Shown: piece after piece, positions 33,101 to 45,336 of the stretch
Numbering within the stretch: the first letter of the stretch is position 1
Layout of the letters: each line of letters opens with the position of its first letter
NCBI GenBank assembly: GCA_015680685.1
Contig: MNCI01037638.1
Location: 69,307-133,306, forward strand
Source: Gnetum montanum
Lineage: Eukaryota > Streptophyta > Gnetopsida > Gnetales > Gnetaceae
DNA: 64,000 nucleotides
Reading direction: 5' to 3'
Notes under the pieces: generated by a model
Seen by the model: only the letters and a program-made list of their open reading frames with translations
Told to the model about the DNA's origin: nothing
Database searches by the model: none
Program-made: the position numbers and the translations under genes

Positions 33101-35964
33101 ACTAACGGGGATTAAAGTCAACATACACACAAGTGCTTCCTGATGTACAGTTGAAGTCATTACTAGATCTTATAGACTTAAAGAAGTGTTTTTTTGTTTT
33201 AAGGCTTGCATGACTTGGTTCAACGCACTCGCTAGGTCTTTACCATTTGGGATACCCTTGTCTCTGGAGATTTGGTCCATTTGACCCAGCATTTGTATTT
33301 CTCGTGGAGGAATTTTTACGTTGGTAACTAAGGATGCTAGGTTCAGTACACAACCTGTGACATTATCCTTGTTTTGATGACTTGTACTAGGCTCATTAAT
33401 GGATGGGCCTATGGGAATAGTGTTCAATAGTGTGGGCTTCAGTGGTCCTAATTTGTGCTGATGGTTCTCTCTTTCCAGGCACTCTCTTGTTAGTCTATCG
33501 GCAAGACGTTCTTGTAGAGGTCGTGGAGGAATGAAAGTGGGTTGTGTGTCAGGATATTTTGGCACCTAAATCACAAAGGGAATGGGTTGGTTTTTAGATG
33601 GTATGGTTGTTGTTGTTGTAATAGAAGGAGGTACATGGATAACAAATGGTTTTCGTGGTGTAGGGGATGTGTGTATGATGAAAGGGGTTTGAGAAGATGT
33701 TGAGGTAGGTGTGTTTTTTGAAGGCCTAGGAATCACAAAAGGTTTTCGCGGGACATCTTCTCTATTCTCAACATGGATAGTGTTAATCACATATGGTGCA
33801 TCATTGGTGTTGAGATGATCCTTGTAAACCTCCATAGGTTGGTTTTGGGGTCTTACCTGGTTTGCCTCATCAAATACTACTTCACCCCTATCAATCATCT
33901 GTTGTATATCTTGCTTCAAGGTGAAATAGTAATCGGTCCCATGAACACATTGCTAGTGATATTCATAAAACCTATCCAATTGAAAGCCTTTTGGAATGGG
34001 GGGCTCATTAGCTGTTGCTAGAGCTAGGTTCTTGGCCAACTCACAAAATTGATCATGTTTTTGAGAGGCCGCAAGAGACATTTGTTTATGCAAGGCTTCA
34101 TAGACAAGGGTGTATATTGAGTAAGGTCTTTTCTTTCAAATGTATGGGCATGGCTTGTGTTGGTGTTTCTATTTGAGGAAGTTTTGGGTGTAGGCATAGG
34201 TGTTTTTCTTTCATAGTTGTTTGGGACAACAGGTTGTTTTCCCTTTTATTCTGGATGACTAGGTTGGGCTATTTTAGTCACTGCTGCTACCATTGTTTTG
34301 GATTTATCTTTCCTCATATGTTGGCTCCTAAAGGTCAAGTAGGTTGGGTCATTACTTGTTTGTGCCACCTCTTCAATATCTTTAATTTTCACAAATGCTT
34401 GGCTTAATGTGCAGGCTTTCAAATAGTAAAGCTTCGACTTAATAAAGTCATTCATGGTCACCTTAAGGATGGTAAGAAGATATGTTTCAGGGATGGGCTC
34501 GTGAAGTTCATTCAAGGCTGCACTCCACCTTTGGATAAATTTTTGTGCAGGCTCTAATGACACTTGTTTAATTTGAATCAAGCTATCCAACGTGGCTTCA
34601 GGTTTTAGATTGTACTTGAAACGGGTGACAAACTAGTGCAACAAGTCCTCTAGGGAAGATATGGAGCTACGAGGTAAAGCTCGGTACCATTCTAGGGATT
34701 TTTTGATTAAGGACATAGCAAACATTTGCAGAATTACATGAGGCCATGCATAAAGCAATAGGCATTCTATTCGAAACATCACTAGGTGGACGTTTGGATC
34801 TCCCTCTTGATTGTACTTGGTTAGTTGGGGTAATGCAACTTCTTTTGGCAAGGTTAACGAGGGAATCGAGGGGTTAGTTGGATCATCTTGATAGAATTCT
34901 AGTACCTTGACTTCCTTAGTGTTCATAGTTTTAAGGTGTTTTAATTCTTCTGCCAACGAGTGCATCATTTGTTTCATGTCTACCCACTCTTGGGTGGTAC
35001 TCAGACTGGCAGGTTGAGTTGGTGGTGGTTGATAATGACTCAACTGTTGGATTGTTTGTGGAAAGAGAGATTGTTGGACTATCATTTGTTGCTATGGAAT
35101 GACATTTAGGGTTGAGATTATGGGGTGTGGTATGCTATAATGAGTAGACAAGTTTTGCTGAACAACTGGTTGGATCCATTACCCAGTCATAGGTTGTAAA
35201 GTGATTAGTGGTGCTTGTTGGATTTGCACTTGAGGTATGTAATGGGTGGACATGGAAGCTAGTATGACCAATGGCATCCCAATCACTTGAGGTTAAAAGG
35301 TCAATCTTGCATTAGTTTGGGGAGTAGATTGTTGGGTTTGTATTTGTAGAGGTACGATGGAAGTGGACATGTTAGATTGAACATTGAACTTGGAGAAGAT
35401 GGGAATAGGAGTGGGTACTTCCCATAGAGAAGCTGGTGGTGGAAGTATAGTTTCCTCCAGGAAAGGTTGAAACAATGGATTTGTATGGGCATGTGGGCTA
35501 ACGGTATGGTATGAATCCCCATGTTCAGATTAGGCTACGAAGTCATCTTCCCCATCTCTATTCTAAGGCTTTATTGGAGGTAACTGTAAGGCTTGACTCC
35601 TTGTCATGAGAAGCTAGGATATGAGTTTATGATGGTGTTCAAACAGTGGGATTATATCAAATGCTGAAGGGATGAACTCACAACCTCCTTTGTGGATAAG
35701 TTCATAGTCTCGCTTCGCTTCTCTCTCTACGTGATCGATAGGTAAGTTAGCTTGGATCTTGACACAGATGAAGTTATATTGTTTGGGTGTAAGAGTTGCA
35801 TAGGTAGGGTCTTTGCCCTGTAGCCTGAGTGACTAACGCATAGGACCTTGGGGATTTATCTATTCAATAATAGTTATAGGTTCCATAGCAGTCATAGGGT
35901 TTAAGGTTTTAGCCCCATAGTCAGAGGTCGACAGTGCAACTAGGTTAATTTGGGAGGATTCCAT
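33101..35964 (-). pseudogene. gag of E2, decayed
   Basis: Start chosen at the ATG complementary to 35,962-35,964, conserved with E1. Landmarks: ANLPIDHVEREAKRDYELIH (35,690-35,750), VLEFYQDDP (near 34,900), GDPNVHLVMFRIECLLLYAW (near 34,800), SLEWYRALPRSSISSLEDLL (near 34,690) and FIQRWSAALNELHEPIPETY (near 34,510). The segment missing from E1 holds TDYYFTLKQDIQQMIDRGEV and a proline-rich linker with KPFVI repeats (33,570-33,760). A linker near 33,910-33,960 has the remains of the C..H..H..C pattern seen in G. Stops and frame changes are present. Confidence 0.75.
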
Positions 35965-35999
35965 AATGAACATGAGTAAACTGGGCCAAACGAGTTGAA

Positions 36000-36445
36000 C
36001 GTGAGCAACCACAGCATGAGCAACTATAGCGTGATCAACAGTGAAAAAACTACAGCGTGTGTAGTATAGTGAACAACTGCAGTGTGAGCAACTGCAGCAG
36101 CGTGACTGACTGACAACATGACAACTGCAGCATGAGCAACTGCAGTAGCGTGACTGACAAACAACATGGCAACTACAACGTGACTAATAGACAATGTGAC
36201 AACTGTAGCGTGAGCGACTATAGTAGCATGACTGACTGACAGCATGACAACTGTAGCATGAGTGACTGCAACAGTATGACAACTACAACATGAGCAACTA
36301 CAGTAGCATGACTGATAGACAATGTGAAAACTGCAACATGATCAACTACAACAACATGACTGACTGACAGCATAACAACTACAACATGAGCGACTGCAGC
36401 AATGTGACAACTACAGCGTGAGAAACTGTAGTAGTGTGACTGATA
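36000..36445 (-). repeat. Leader repeat array of E2
   Basis: Imperfect tandem units with GCGTGACTGACTGACAAC and AACTGCAGCATGAGCAAC. Same position as 20,815-21,205. Frames through it are not genes. Confidence 0.75.
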
Positions 36446-36589
36446 GAGAGACTGAAAGAGATAGGATGGGTAGGTTAAGCTGGCGTACGTAAGATAGCTG
36501 GACAAGATGAGCTTTAGTTTCATCACTTAGTCTGTGTAGCGTTTTGACAAGTAGTGTTGTCAACATTTTGACGGACAACAAATGGCCCT

Positions 36590-36602
36590 CCTTCTAGCAC
36601 CA
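36590..36602 (-). promoter_or_regulatory. Primer-binding region of E2
   Basis: TGGTGCTAGAAGG on the minus strand, 6 bp inside the LTR end; complementary to a sequence ending CCA. The tRNA is not identified. Confidence 0.55.
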
Positions 36603-36608
36603 ATTTAC

Positions 36609-38431
36609 TGTACAGACCTAAATAGTCAGTGTAAGGCTAGAAGGGAAAAATAATAACCAAAAAATTATTGGGTAGGCACCGTTGACCCTACCTTTTCCCG
36701 AGAGCAAGCTGGAAAAGTAAACGAAGGCAAAGTGCCTTGGATGTTCTGCACGCAAATCAACCAAGGACTTCCACAAGCATAAACTATAGGTTGCGCTGGG
36801 GTTATCATAACTAATGTTTTAAAATGAAAATGTGTGCGCACGAAATGTAAAAGAAACGTATGCAGAACTAGTAAACCAAAATGTAAACTAAATGTAAAAT
36901 AGAGTAAATAGAATAATGGATGGAAAAATGAACTGTATTGTATTGCTTAGAAAAGATGTGCACCGGTCAAAGTGTAGCTGCATGTGTGGATGTCAAGTCA
37001 AGCATCAAACCCCGAAGTGATGTGATGTGATGTATTTTAGAAGTGCTTGGATGCTAGGAGTCAAGTGTGCTGAGGGCCCAAGGATTTCTAGTCTAAGTTC
37101 CCTAAGCTGCCCAACTTCTAAATTGCCAACCTCATTTATGTGAATTGACAGAGTATTTATAGGGCTGGGCCAGGCTTAGGTGCAAAATTCAAGAATGGAA
37201 TCAACGGTTAGAAGGTGAGAGGAAAGCGGATCTAGCAACACATGTTCGATGGACAGCTGTGTATGAGTTGGACATGTGTGGGCAAGCTACATTCTCGACT
37301 AGGTGCATTGTATCTTACAACGTGTGAAAACTCACTCAATCTAGCTCACACTCATGGCACATACAATTTAGAGCGTAAGAGCTTGATGAATGACAAATGA
37401 TGGAAATTTACATGAAATAACAAGAGAAATTGACTCTGGCTTACTTGAAACTTCTGGATTTCTAACTTACCTGCTATAGGATGTCTGACTTGCCTGCTGT
37501 AGGATGTCGACTCGAGTGGTTCCATGGCTATTTGAGACGTCCCCACCTGATTAGGACTTTTAGCATGAGTTGGTTTTTTCACAAAGTTTCCTTAGCATAC
37601 ATTTGGAGTGCTTTTGCTTAGGCGTGACTAGCACTCATATTGCACTCATGCTACCAGCATGAGTAAGGTGTACTCATGTTGCACTCACGCTAGGCGTGTC
37701 CTCAGGATGACCTCAGCATGAGGTAAAATTAGAAATTTGACACCAAATTTTGATTTTTGAAGCCTGTTCCTTGAATGCAACTATTTCCTGAATATGTCTA
37801 ACCCTGAGATTGATCTAAAATCTGGAATTTGGGCTTGAATGTATGTGGTTTGGAGCTATTTTGGATAGGTCACGCTGCACTCATGCTACCAGCATGTCCA
37901 CAGTGTGAGCTACAACGTGAGTGACTTGAACATGCATTTTTGGGTCTAAAACTTGGGATTTTGGAGTCTGCGACTAGAGGTTGTCAACCATGAACCCTGA
38001 GGATGATTTGCACCTTGGAAGTCAGATCATTTCGACTCAGTTTAGAGGCTTCTAGAGTTGGTCATGCTAGACTCACACTGCCAACATGAGCTGTAGCGTG
38101 CATGAGAAAATGTACACTTTCTAATCTGAAATTTGAATTTTGAATACTGAAACCTAGATTGGACATTACTGGCCATTTGAGGATGGCTTGCACTTTCAGA
38201 TTTTGACCATTTTTAACTTGATTTTTGGAGGTGAGAAAATTGGTCACGCTGGACTCACGTTGCCAGCGTGACTATAGCATGAGTGCCAGCGAAAGTGTGA
38301 AAAATGTGTTCAATTTGCAACGTGAGTTGCCCAGGACAATCCAGCGTGAGTTCTCCCAAATTTTTCTTCCAAAAACTTAAGTGTGAGTAATTCTTACTTC
38401 AAAGTGTTAGGCCAAAATTAGTGGTGTTTCA
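36609..38431 (-). repeat. 5' LTR of E2 (A3)
   Basis: An 1,823-bp LTR, minus strand TGAAACACCACTAATTTTGG to the end CTGTACA. It aligns with A1 and A2. GCGTGAG/ACTCACGCT motifs occur around 37,620-37,720, 37,870-37,920 and 38,245-38,300. A minus-strand TATAAATA lies near 37,155. Confidence 0.85.
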
Positions 38432-39418
38432 AGAGAAAACCCTTCCATGAACTTAGAATGGCCAGTGCCCATAATACCTTTGAGAAGGGACGATCCCACT
38501 CATTATTTTAGATCTCCCCCTTCCAACTCAGTCATGGGAGAGATGGCCACCTCTTCTTATCAATCAAGGCCCTCAGTTATTTTTTAAGTTTTTGTTTTAC
38601 ACATTTTTTTTTACAAATTTCTTTAACTTTTCTTGTTTTTATTTTACAACATCATTTATACTCTTTCATTTCTTTGTGTGTTTGTTTTATTTTGTTAGGT
38701 TTGTCACCTAATAGGTGCTCTTGATGGTAGTATGAATTGTATTCCATTGATTGCTAATGTTTGGTTTTTACCTTTGAGTTATAATGTTGATACTAAGGTA
38801 TGGTTCTTTTGATATAATAGGTAATGAGTCCACATCATCCATGCATCCATGAATTTCTATGGTCTCTCTTGGCTTGGAATTGTATGACCCTTTCTTTAAA
38901 TAATAGAACTATCAACAAATTAGTAACTGAACATTTCTCAGACTAAGAAAGGACTCAAGGATTGAAAAGAGTGTGACTTCAAGGGGATTTTATGCATCTG
39001 TGCTGGCTATTCTCTTGGGTGCTTGGATGTTTTCTTCTTGGGTTTTCCTTACCATTCCGACATTACTCCATTATCGGGAAGCTGAGCTAATAAAGAAAAG
39101 GGTGAGTGAGAATTCAAAGCACACCCTTTAGACACAATAATCATTTGGGCTACAAGCACTAGTTATGAAACTAAACAAACATGTTTCCTATAACTAAGGG
39201 CCTCTCTCGCTTTCTACTCTTTCCCTTCTCATTCCTTCAAAATGGTGGTGACTCTTTGGTGGAAACATTCTTGTTACTTCAAGTGCATGGATTGGCCAAA
39301 TGTATTAATGCAAAGTCACTAGATATGGATTGTTTAAGGTTGGATTTGGAATGAGATCTATGAAGTCACATTACCCATAAATACATAAGGGGTTGTACAC
39401 CACCTTGTTCTTGGAACT
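38432..39418 (+). mobile_element. W2 part 1: 3' internal part of an Athila-like element
   Basis: The part 38,876-39,418 is the inverted match of 11,880-12,461 of W1. The first ~440 bp (38,432-38,875) extend beyond the match; they begin with a short frame that may be the integrase C-terminus and continue as AT-rich non-coding DNA. The unit is interrupted at 39,414-39,418 by the insertion of G and resumes at 56,733. Confidence 0.7.
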
Positions 39419-40805
39419 TGAAACATCGTGAAATTTTGAGACCTCGATGATTCAGCAAAGTCTCGAAGTTTATGTAAGGCTTTCCATAAGTGTAGCGTCA
39501 AGAAATCTAGGTGATGGAAGTACCGAAAATAGTTGCACATCTCAGTAAGTTTTTTTGGCTGAGGGCCTACTATGCTACACTACATAGCTCAGTGTAGTAG
39601 ACTTCAGGAGGACAGAACAAAACAAGGGATGCACGATGACAACACTTCAACTTTGCAAGTTAACCATGTTTCAAAACATTAAATTTTTGCATATTACGCC
39701 ATGTTATGCTATGTAGCATAGCACAATGTAACACAAGTAGCACAGTTGATATAGCCGCAACAACAAGGATAACAAAATTCAAATAGTAGCAGTCATTACG
39801 CCACGATATGCTTCCCAGCATGTCGTAGCGTAGCCTTGAGATAGTTTATTCTTTTTTCATCAAATATTTTGAAATCCTTCAATGCAAAAGACAAGGTTAA
39901 TTTTTTTTTACAAGGTGGTTACGCTATGCTACACTTTAGAGCATAGTAGCATAGTGTCACAAGCTTCAGCTGTAGCATGCCAAGTCAATGAAATTTTGCA
40001 AGCTCAGAACACACATCATCTAAATTGCATTCTTCTCCTAACCATAATCCTATAAATACCCTGGTGGAAAATGCTCAAAGGGTTGGTGAAAAAATAAAAA
40101 GAGTTAGCAACAACAAAAAAAAGAGGTTGAAAAAATTTGAGGCAGCTAATGAAATTTGGCAAGAGCATCGACGGTGATAGAGAGAATCCTTTTAGCCAAA
40201 AATTGCAAGTTAGCAAACATTTTGTCCCTCAAGGTAGTGAACAAGGTAGATTGGCTAACTTGATGACCAATCTAGGCATAGCTTGTGTCGTCAAGGGACT
40301 CCCTTGCGTCTAGATTGGCTAGTGAACAAGGTAGATTGACCTTTTTCATTATTAATCTCTAAATAGCTTCTTGTTGGTGGTGGATACTTAGGCCAAACTG
40401 GAGTCCACTTGCAAATCCTGTTGTATTCATCATATTTGTCCATAAGACAGATCCTAGATCTTGGGATCGTGCATTTTCTAAATTCAATTCATTGCATCTT
40501 GTTTACATTGATTTAGATAGTTGTTTTGCATAGTTTATATCATTTTCATTGCCTTCAAGATCCGATCTTGGAGTAGATCTCGTTTTCTCGTTAATTGGTA
40601 TTACGTTATCATATCAAATCATCATCTTGTTCCATGATTGTTAACAAATTTACTAACCAGGTAAGTTTCTATTTGATCGACAACACCATTTAGGGTACCT
40701 TGGATTCATTTTCTCCAGCACGACCCTCACACAGATCTAGGGTTGAAACTATGTACATAGAAATCCTCTTGATGTTTCCAGCAATCAATGTTTTCCATCG
40801 TTATA
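39419..40805 (+). repeat. 5' LTR of G
   Basis: A 1,387-bp LTR, about 67 bp longer than the 3' copy, mainly from an extra segment near 40,225-40,310 that repeats GAACAAGGTAGATTGGC. TATAAATA at 40,051-40,058. The U3 part is rich in TACGCTA/TAGCGTA-type motifs (39,690-39,975). In the first ~210 bp about 30 positions differ from the 3' LTR by eye, mostly transitions. Confidence 0.9.
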
Positions 40806-41039
40806 GTTTTCTAGCACTAGAAGCAGGGCTTGAACCTCTGATTTGAATTTCATGGGTAGTCCTGTAAGTTGTTTATACCCATTATCAACTAGTGCAAATG
40901 TGATACCTCCGTGGTTGTTTACGTGATCATGTGGTACAGATCGGTCGCTCCGACGATTCCTCTAGAATCTAGTAGGACAGAAAGCCAACATTTTCCTTTA
41001 GCCCACTTTTTCCTTCGTGATATTTATCCCCATTAGAAT
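40806..41039 (+). other. Leader of G
   Basis: Short untranslated leader. CACTAGAAGCAGGG at 40,815-40,828 lines up with the CTAGAAGGAGGG primer-binding region of E and may be a mutated version of it. No repeat array like that of E is present. Confidence 0.4.
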
Positions 41040-43975
41040 TACCTTCTAGCTGCATAGAGAATAGCTGCGACAACCACCGCCATCTCCACTGCTAGTCTTG
41101 AAAGTCCCTTGACGACACAAGCTACGCCTACTGCTATCGATCCATCAACCAGTCCAATGCAGCCACGCTGGTCCCTCAAGATTCAAAACAAAGAGCCTGA
41201 GGGGCATGCTCAGCGCACGAAACATCATAACTTCCTTTGTGCCAAACTTATGGCAAATATGCCTATGTACCCATAGGAACTCGAAGAGAAATTCGACTAC
41301 GAGTTCATGCACTATAACAGGAAGGAATTCATTCCTTCACCTAATGCTTCGATACCCCTGAAGGACCGGCAACAATGGATCTTGGATCAACTGTTAATGG
41401 CCAGGGCATAGACGGAACAAAAAGACATGGTGTTCCATGATGAAGAGTCCCACGATGGGCAGGAGGACCTAGATTCCCACTTTGAGGGAGGTAGTCACGC
41501 TAGCTTTGTTATGGCTCCTCCCTCCATAGCGTCCCATGAAAATCAGCTTTTTATGATCACTACGCATTTATCATTATCTATTGCCAACTGTGTTGTGCAT
41601 TTTTCACATCAGCATTTCTTCTCTCTGGCTTTCTTTCCAGATGTTATCCCTTCATAGTTCCTTCCTCCGCAGTGACAATCAGCCAACCCATCGCATCACA
41701 TACTTACGCCTATGTTACCATATGTGCACACAGTACCCACTTTTCAATTATATAAAGTTTTTGCATCCATCCCAGCTTTCGCTCCCGCTCAACCATCAAT
41801 GGTAGGACCTGCCCCTACAACGTGGTGGGCTCCAAATACATCACCCCCTGTTGCACAACCTACACAGATGTCCCATCTTCCTCATCATCATCAACAGGTC
41901 CTGCAAGCGGTAAATCCAACTACAAGGTCATTTTCTATTCCACCAACTATGCAAACAGTGTATCCTATGGCACAATCAACAGTTGTCGTCCCGTCTACAC
42001 CACCTACCGAGTGGTGGATGAAACAGGCAGTATTACCCGTAGGGACAGTTTCGACAGCATCGCCCACAGGCCATGCTGCTACTCCTATCCCACCACCAGT
42101 CGTGGCTCCACCCATTATTCCAAAGCCAACCTCTTCATCCTTGAGTCTAGATCAAGCCTTCCAGCTGATTCAGACCCTCACTAAAGAGGTTAAATGCCTC
42201 AAAGCTACCGATTCTGATATAGTACATGTCATGGATTTCTACCATGACGATCCTATCAATCTGGTAGTTCCCATCTTATCATTACCTCCTACGATGCCAC
42301 TTCCCCATTTCACAAAATACCATGGGGAAGGCAATCCCAACGCTCATCTCGTTACCTTCAGGTTAGAGTCATTGTTGCTACAACAATGGCCACATACCAT
42401 TATCCGTGTTTTTGCTATGTCCCTAATGGGTAAAGCTTTGGATTGGTATCACGCACTTCCACACTCTTCCATCTCGACCTTGGAAGAGCTGCTGACTCAG
42501 TTCATGATCCATTTCAAATATATCGTAAAACCATAGTTCATGCTAGACCAGTTAATGGGAGTTAAATAGGATCTACTCAAAGTGGTCCAAAATTTTATAC
42601 AGCTGTGGAGCGCTACCTTGAATGAAATCCATGAGCCCATCGCAGAGGCCCATCAGTTGGCAATTTTCAAGGGGGTAGTCAACGATTTTATTTAGTCTAA
42701 ACTATATTACCTTGCTCTCCGCTCCCTCAACCAAGCCTTCACTCAAACTAAGAGCATCCAAGATGTGGCAGAGGCTAGCAAAGACCCGACATATGTGGCC
42801 TATAAAAATGCTCACAAAAAAAAGCAAAGACAAGGGTAAGGCTGTAGCAACAATAGTAGTAGCTGTGGTTGAAGGGGCAAAAAAAAAAATAACAAAAAGA
42901 CAGCTACAGTGCCTGTTGAGGCTATAGCTAGCTCAAACAATGCCAACCAGCAAATAACATCGGCTCTTGAGACATCACCTTAGCCAAAGCCTAATTTTGA
43001 GTGTAAAGACCACTCAAAATATATAGCTCTACCTGTTAAGCCTTCAAAACTTCTGAAGCAACTGTTGGGAACTGGTCACATTCAACATAAGAAGGTGTTC
43101 GAGGAGGCTCTAAAACACCATAGACGCCATTGTGAGCTACTCAAGAATCCCTCCTTGGCCCTACCAAATGAACCACCAGTTCCCAAGAACTTCAAGCTGG
43201 ACCGTTTCTGCGACTACCACTAGCTGTGTGATCATCACACAAACTACTGTTAGGCATTGAAAGATAACATTCAATGCATGATCAACCAAGGCAAGCTGAT
43301 TCTCGATAGTAGTAGTCCGATTCGTCCAAAAAACCAGTCTATGCATGTGTACCAAGACCCGTTGAATGAAAATAATGTAGGGTACATTATCAACGTGGTG
43401 GGTATGGATGGCGATGGCCCAGCACCGTCATAGCAACCCTTCATGCTGCATGTGCCTTCTCGCCCACCTCAGGCAACAAACCCATTGACATCGATGGGCA
43501 CGGTGTAGCAACAACCCTTTATCCTTTGATTTTCATCTCAAACATCTATTCTGTAGCTGATTTTCATTAAAGCCATGGCCCAACCCACGTCCACACCTCA
43601 GGCACCCTTTTTCATCAGGGTGCCAAAGCTGTCAGCTTCTCCTGCTACGTAGGGGAAAACGTCTAAGTTAATGCCCCAACCTTAACCCATAAGGAGAGGA
43701 GAAGGGTGTGTGATAGATAAAATAGCCAAGGACCACGTTACATTGGGGTTTCCTAAGCCTACCCCTCTGGCCTCGGCGCCCTTGGCTTCTTCTTCCTCTG
43801 AAAAGAATAATGTTACACAAACATGGCCATCTTCTCCCTACCCAAGAAAATACAGCCCTCAGCCAGAAACCGTTCCTCCTCAAGAGATCCATCTCCTTGG
43901 ACAAATGGAAGAAGAGAAGAGCAAGAAACAACTAGACCATGGTTATAATCTCTTTAATGCTTTTACGTAAGTTAA
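41040..43975 (+). pseudogene. gag of G, decayed
   Basis: N-terminal landmarks HHNFLCAKLMANMPMYP and FDYEFMHYNRKEFIPSP match ANLPIDH..DYELIHKGGCEFIPSA of E. A Pro/Thr-rich linker follows (41,760-42,115). The capsid-like core starts at VMDFYHDDPINLVVP (42,230), with GEGNPNAHLVTFRLESLLLQ and GKALDWYHALPHSSISTLEE. A C.YH..C.HHTNYC pattern at 43,207-43,255 (FCDYH and DHHTNYC) is the zinc-knuckle-like motif of Tat elements. Stops, for example after 42,536, are mostly TAG for CAG/TGG. The start codon is not certain. Confidence 0.8.
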
Positions 43976-44828
43976 ACAGGCTCTCAAATAGAAAAATACA
44001 ATGTTGATCCTGTATGACTTGCTGATGACATCTCAATCACATCATGAAGCCATGCTTTGCATGCTAGCTTTCATACCAGTGGATGAAAGCTTGCCAGCAA
44101 ATGAAGAAGCAATCCATTTGATCATGCTTCCCCCTACTGCTGAACAACCACGACCTTCCCAACTGACATTCCATGATGAGTCTATTAAGGATGACCCAGA
44201 AAAGGGTTAGGTGACGATAGTGCCCATGTTTATCACTATTCGAGTCAGCCAGTATAGGATCCAGAGAGTACATGTACATGAAGGGACTATTGCCAATGTC
44301 ATTCCATTTCCCATAGTGGACAAACTAGGTTTGATCGACTAGATCAATCCCACGACGAAGTCATGCTTGAAGTCATTTAACGGGGCATGGGTGCAAGTTA
44401 AGGGAACTGTATAGATCAACTTTGTAGTAGGGGATCAATTCCCCACAAATGTAGTGTTCATCATTGTCAAGGAGATGCCTAGCTTCAACCTAATCTTGGG
44501 GAGGTCTTGGTTAGCTCAACTACGGGCTGTCTCATCACCCATTCACCAAGAGATCCACTTGAACTATGCAGGAGGGGAAGTGATCATCCACGGTGATAAG
44601 ATGACTCCTCAAGCTGTCAACAACGTGGACATGGAATAGGGTTCGAAGATTGAAATCTTTGAAGATCAAACCCCTATCCCAAAAGTTGAACAAGCCAACA
44701 TAGTGGCCAATGAAAACTTGACTTCGGCTGAATTACCCTACCAGGGAGGGGATGATAGTGTAGAGGAGTGGTGTAACAAGCCTCCTTGTCCATACGCATC
44801 ACCAAATCTAAGAATGATCAAGAAGTAG
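43976..44828 (+). pseudogene. Protease domain of G, decayed
   Basis: Landmarks in order: YDLLMTSQSHHEAMLCMLAF (44,010-44,070), FITIRVSQYRIQRVHVHEG (44,230-44,285), VIPFPIVDKLG, CLKSFNGAWVQVKGT and FNLILGRSWLAQLRAVSSPI (44,482-44,540), ending at a stop near 44,826. The active-site position reads HEGT where E has DDGA, so the catalytic aspartate is absent. Downstream of it, in this family, RT is displaced by 5.4 kb of repeats and antisense gene. Confidence 0.75.
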
Positions 44829-45336
44829 CTGCGGAACTAACAAACAAACACGTTAGCGTAGCATGTTACATCGGTCCACATTTTTTACTGTTATGCTATT
44901 TACATTCTTTATTGTTTCATGTTACATTGTCTACCATTACACTTCTTTGCTTCTGCGGCCCGAAATGGCCTTAAACTAGTTATGGCCCGCTACGGCCTAA
45001 AACTGGTAATCCCATTTATTCTTTTCCATGTGTCATGGAGTGGCCCGAAATGGCCTTGAACTATCACCAGCCTACAGTAGCCTTAAACTATCGCCAACCC
45101 ATAGTGGCCTAAAATGTGTAACCTTTTCGATACAGCATTTTTCTTCATAAAAAACAAAATTAAAACCTTTCTTTTATAAACACCATTAACTAACTCAAAA
45201 AAAAACAAACAACATGTTATTCTTTATTGCCTTTTATTACAAAAAAAATTAGTTCCATAGTTTAGAAATCCATCACGTAAAATAATAAAAAATAAACAAA
45301 TAAAAATAAACAAAATCGTTGACCAGTCTTGCTACA
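44829..45336. repeat. Short-motif array between protease and antisense gene (G)
   Basis: Between 44,955 and 45,115 there are five or six copies of a CCCG.AATGGCCTTAAACTA / CGGCCTAAAACTGGTAA motif, the G form of the motif that bounds the antisense gene in E. The rest (45,116-45,336) is A-rich and without a frame. Confidence 0.7.

Larger units (their letters stand above)
23258..38431 (-). mobile_element. E2: full-length non-autonomous LTR retrotransposon
   Basis: Bounded by LTRs 36,609-38,431 (5') and 23,258-25,131 (3') on the minus strand, with a primer-binding region at 36,590-36,602 and a polypurine tract at 25,132-25,150. Internal order: leader repeats, gag, protease, motif array, antisense gene, motif array, 3' untranslated region. 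No RT, RNase H or integrase anywhere inside. It would depend on an autonomous relative such as G, whose polypurine tract and LTR start it shares (AAAGAGGGGCC and TGAAACACC). Confidence 0.85.

Noticed and set aside
40806-40830. Standard Met-tRNA primer-binding site after the G 5' LTR
   Set aside because: TGGTATCAGAGC is not present; only a decayed CTAGAAGCAGGG like that of E is seen.
41822-42184. Second long open frame over the G gag linker
   Set aside because: It is a shadow of the Pro/Thr-rich gag frame; the gag core continues only in the other frame.
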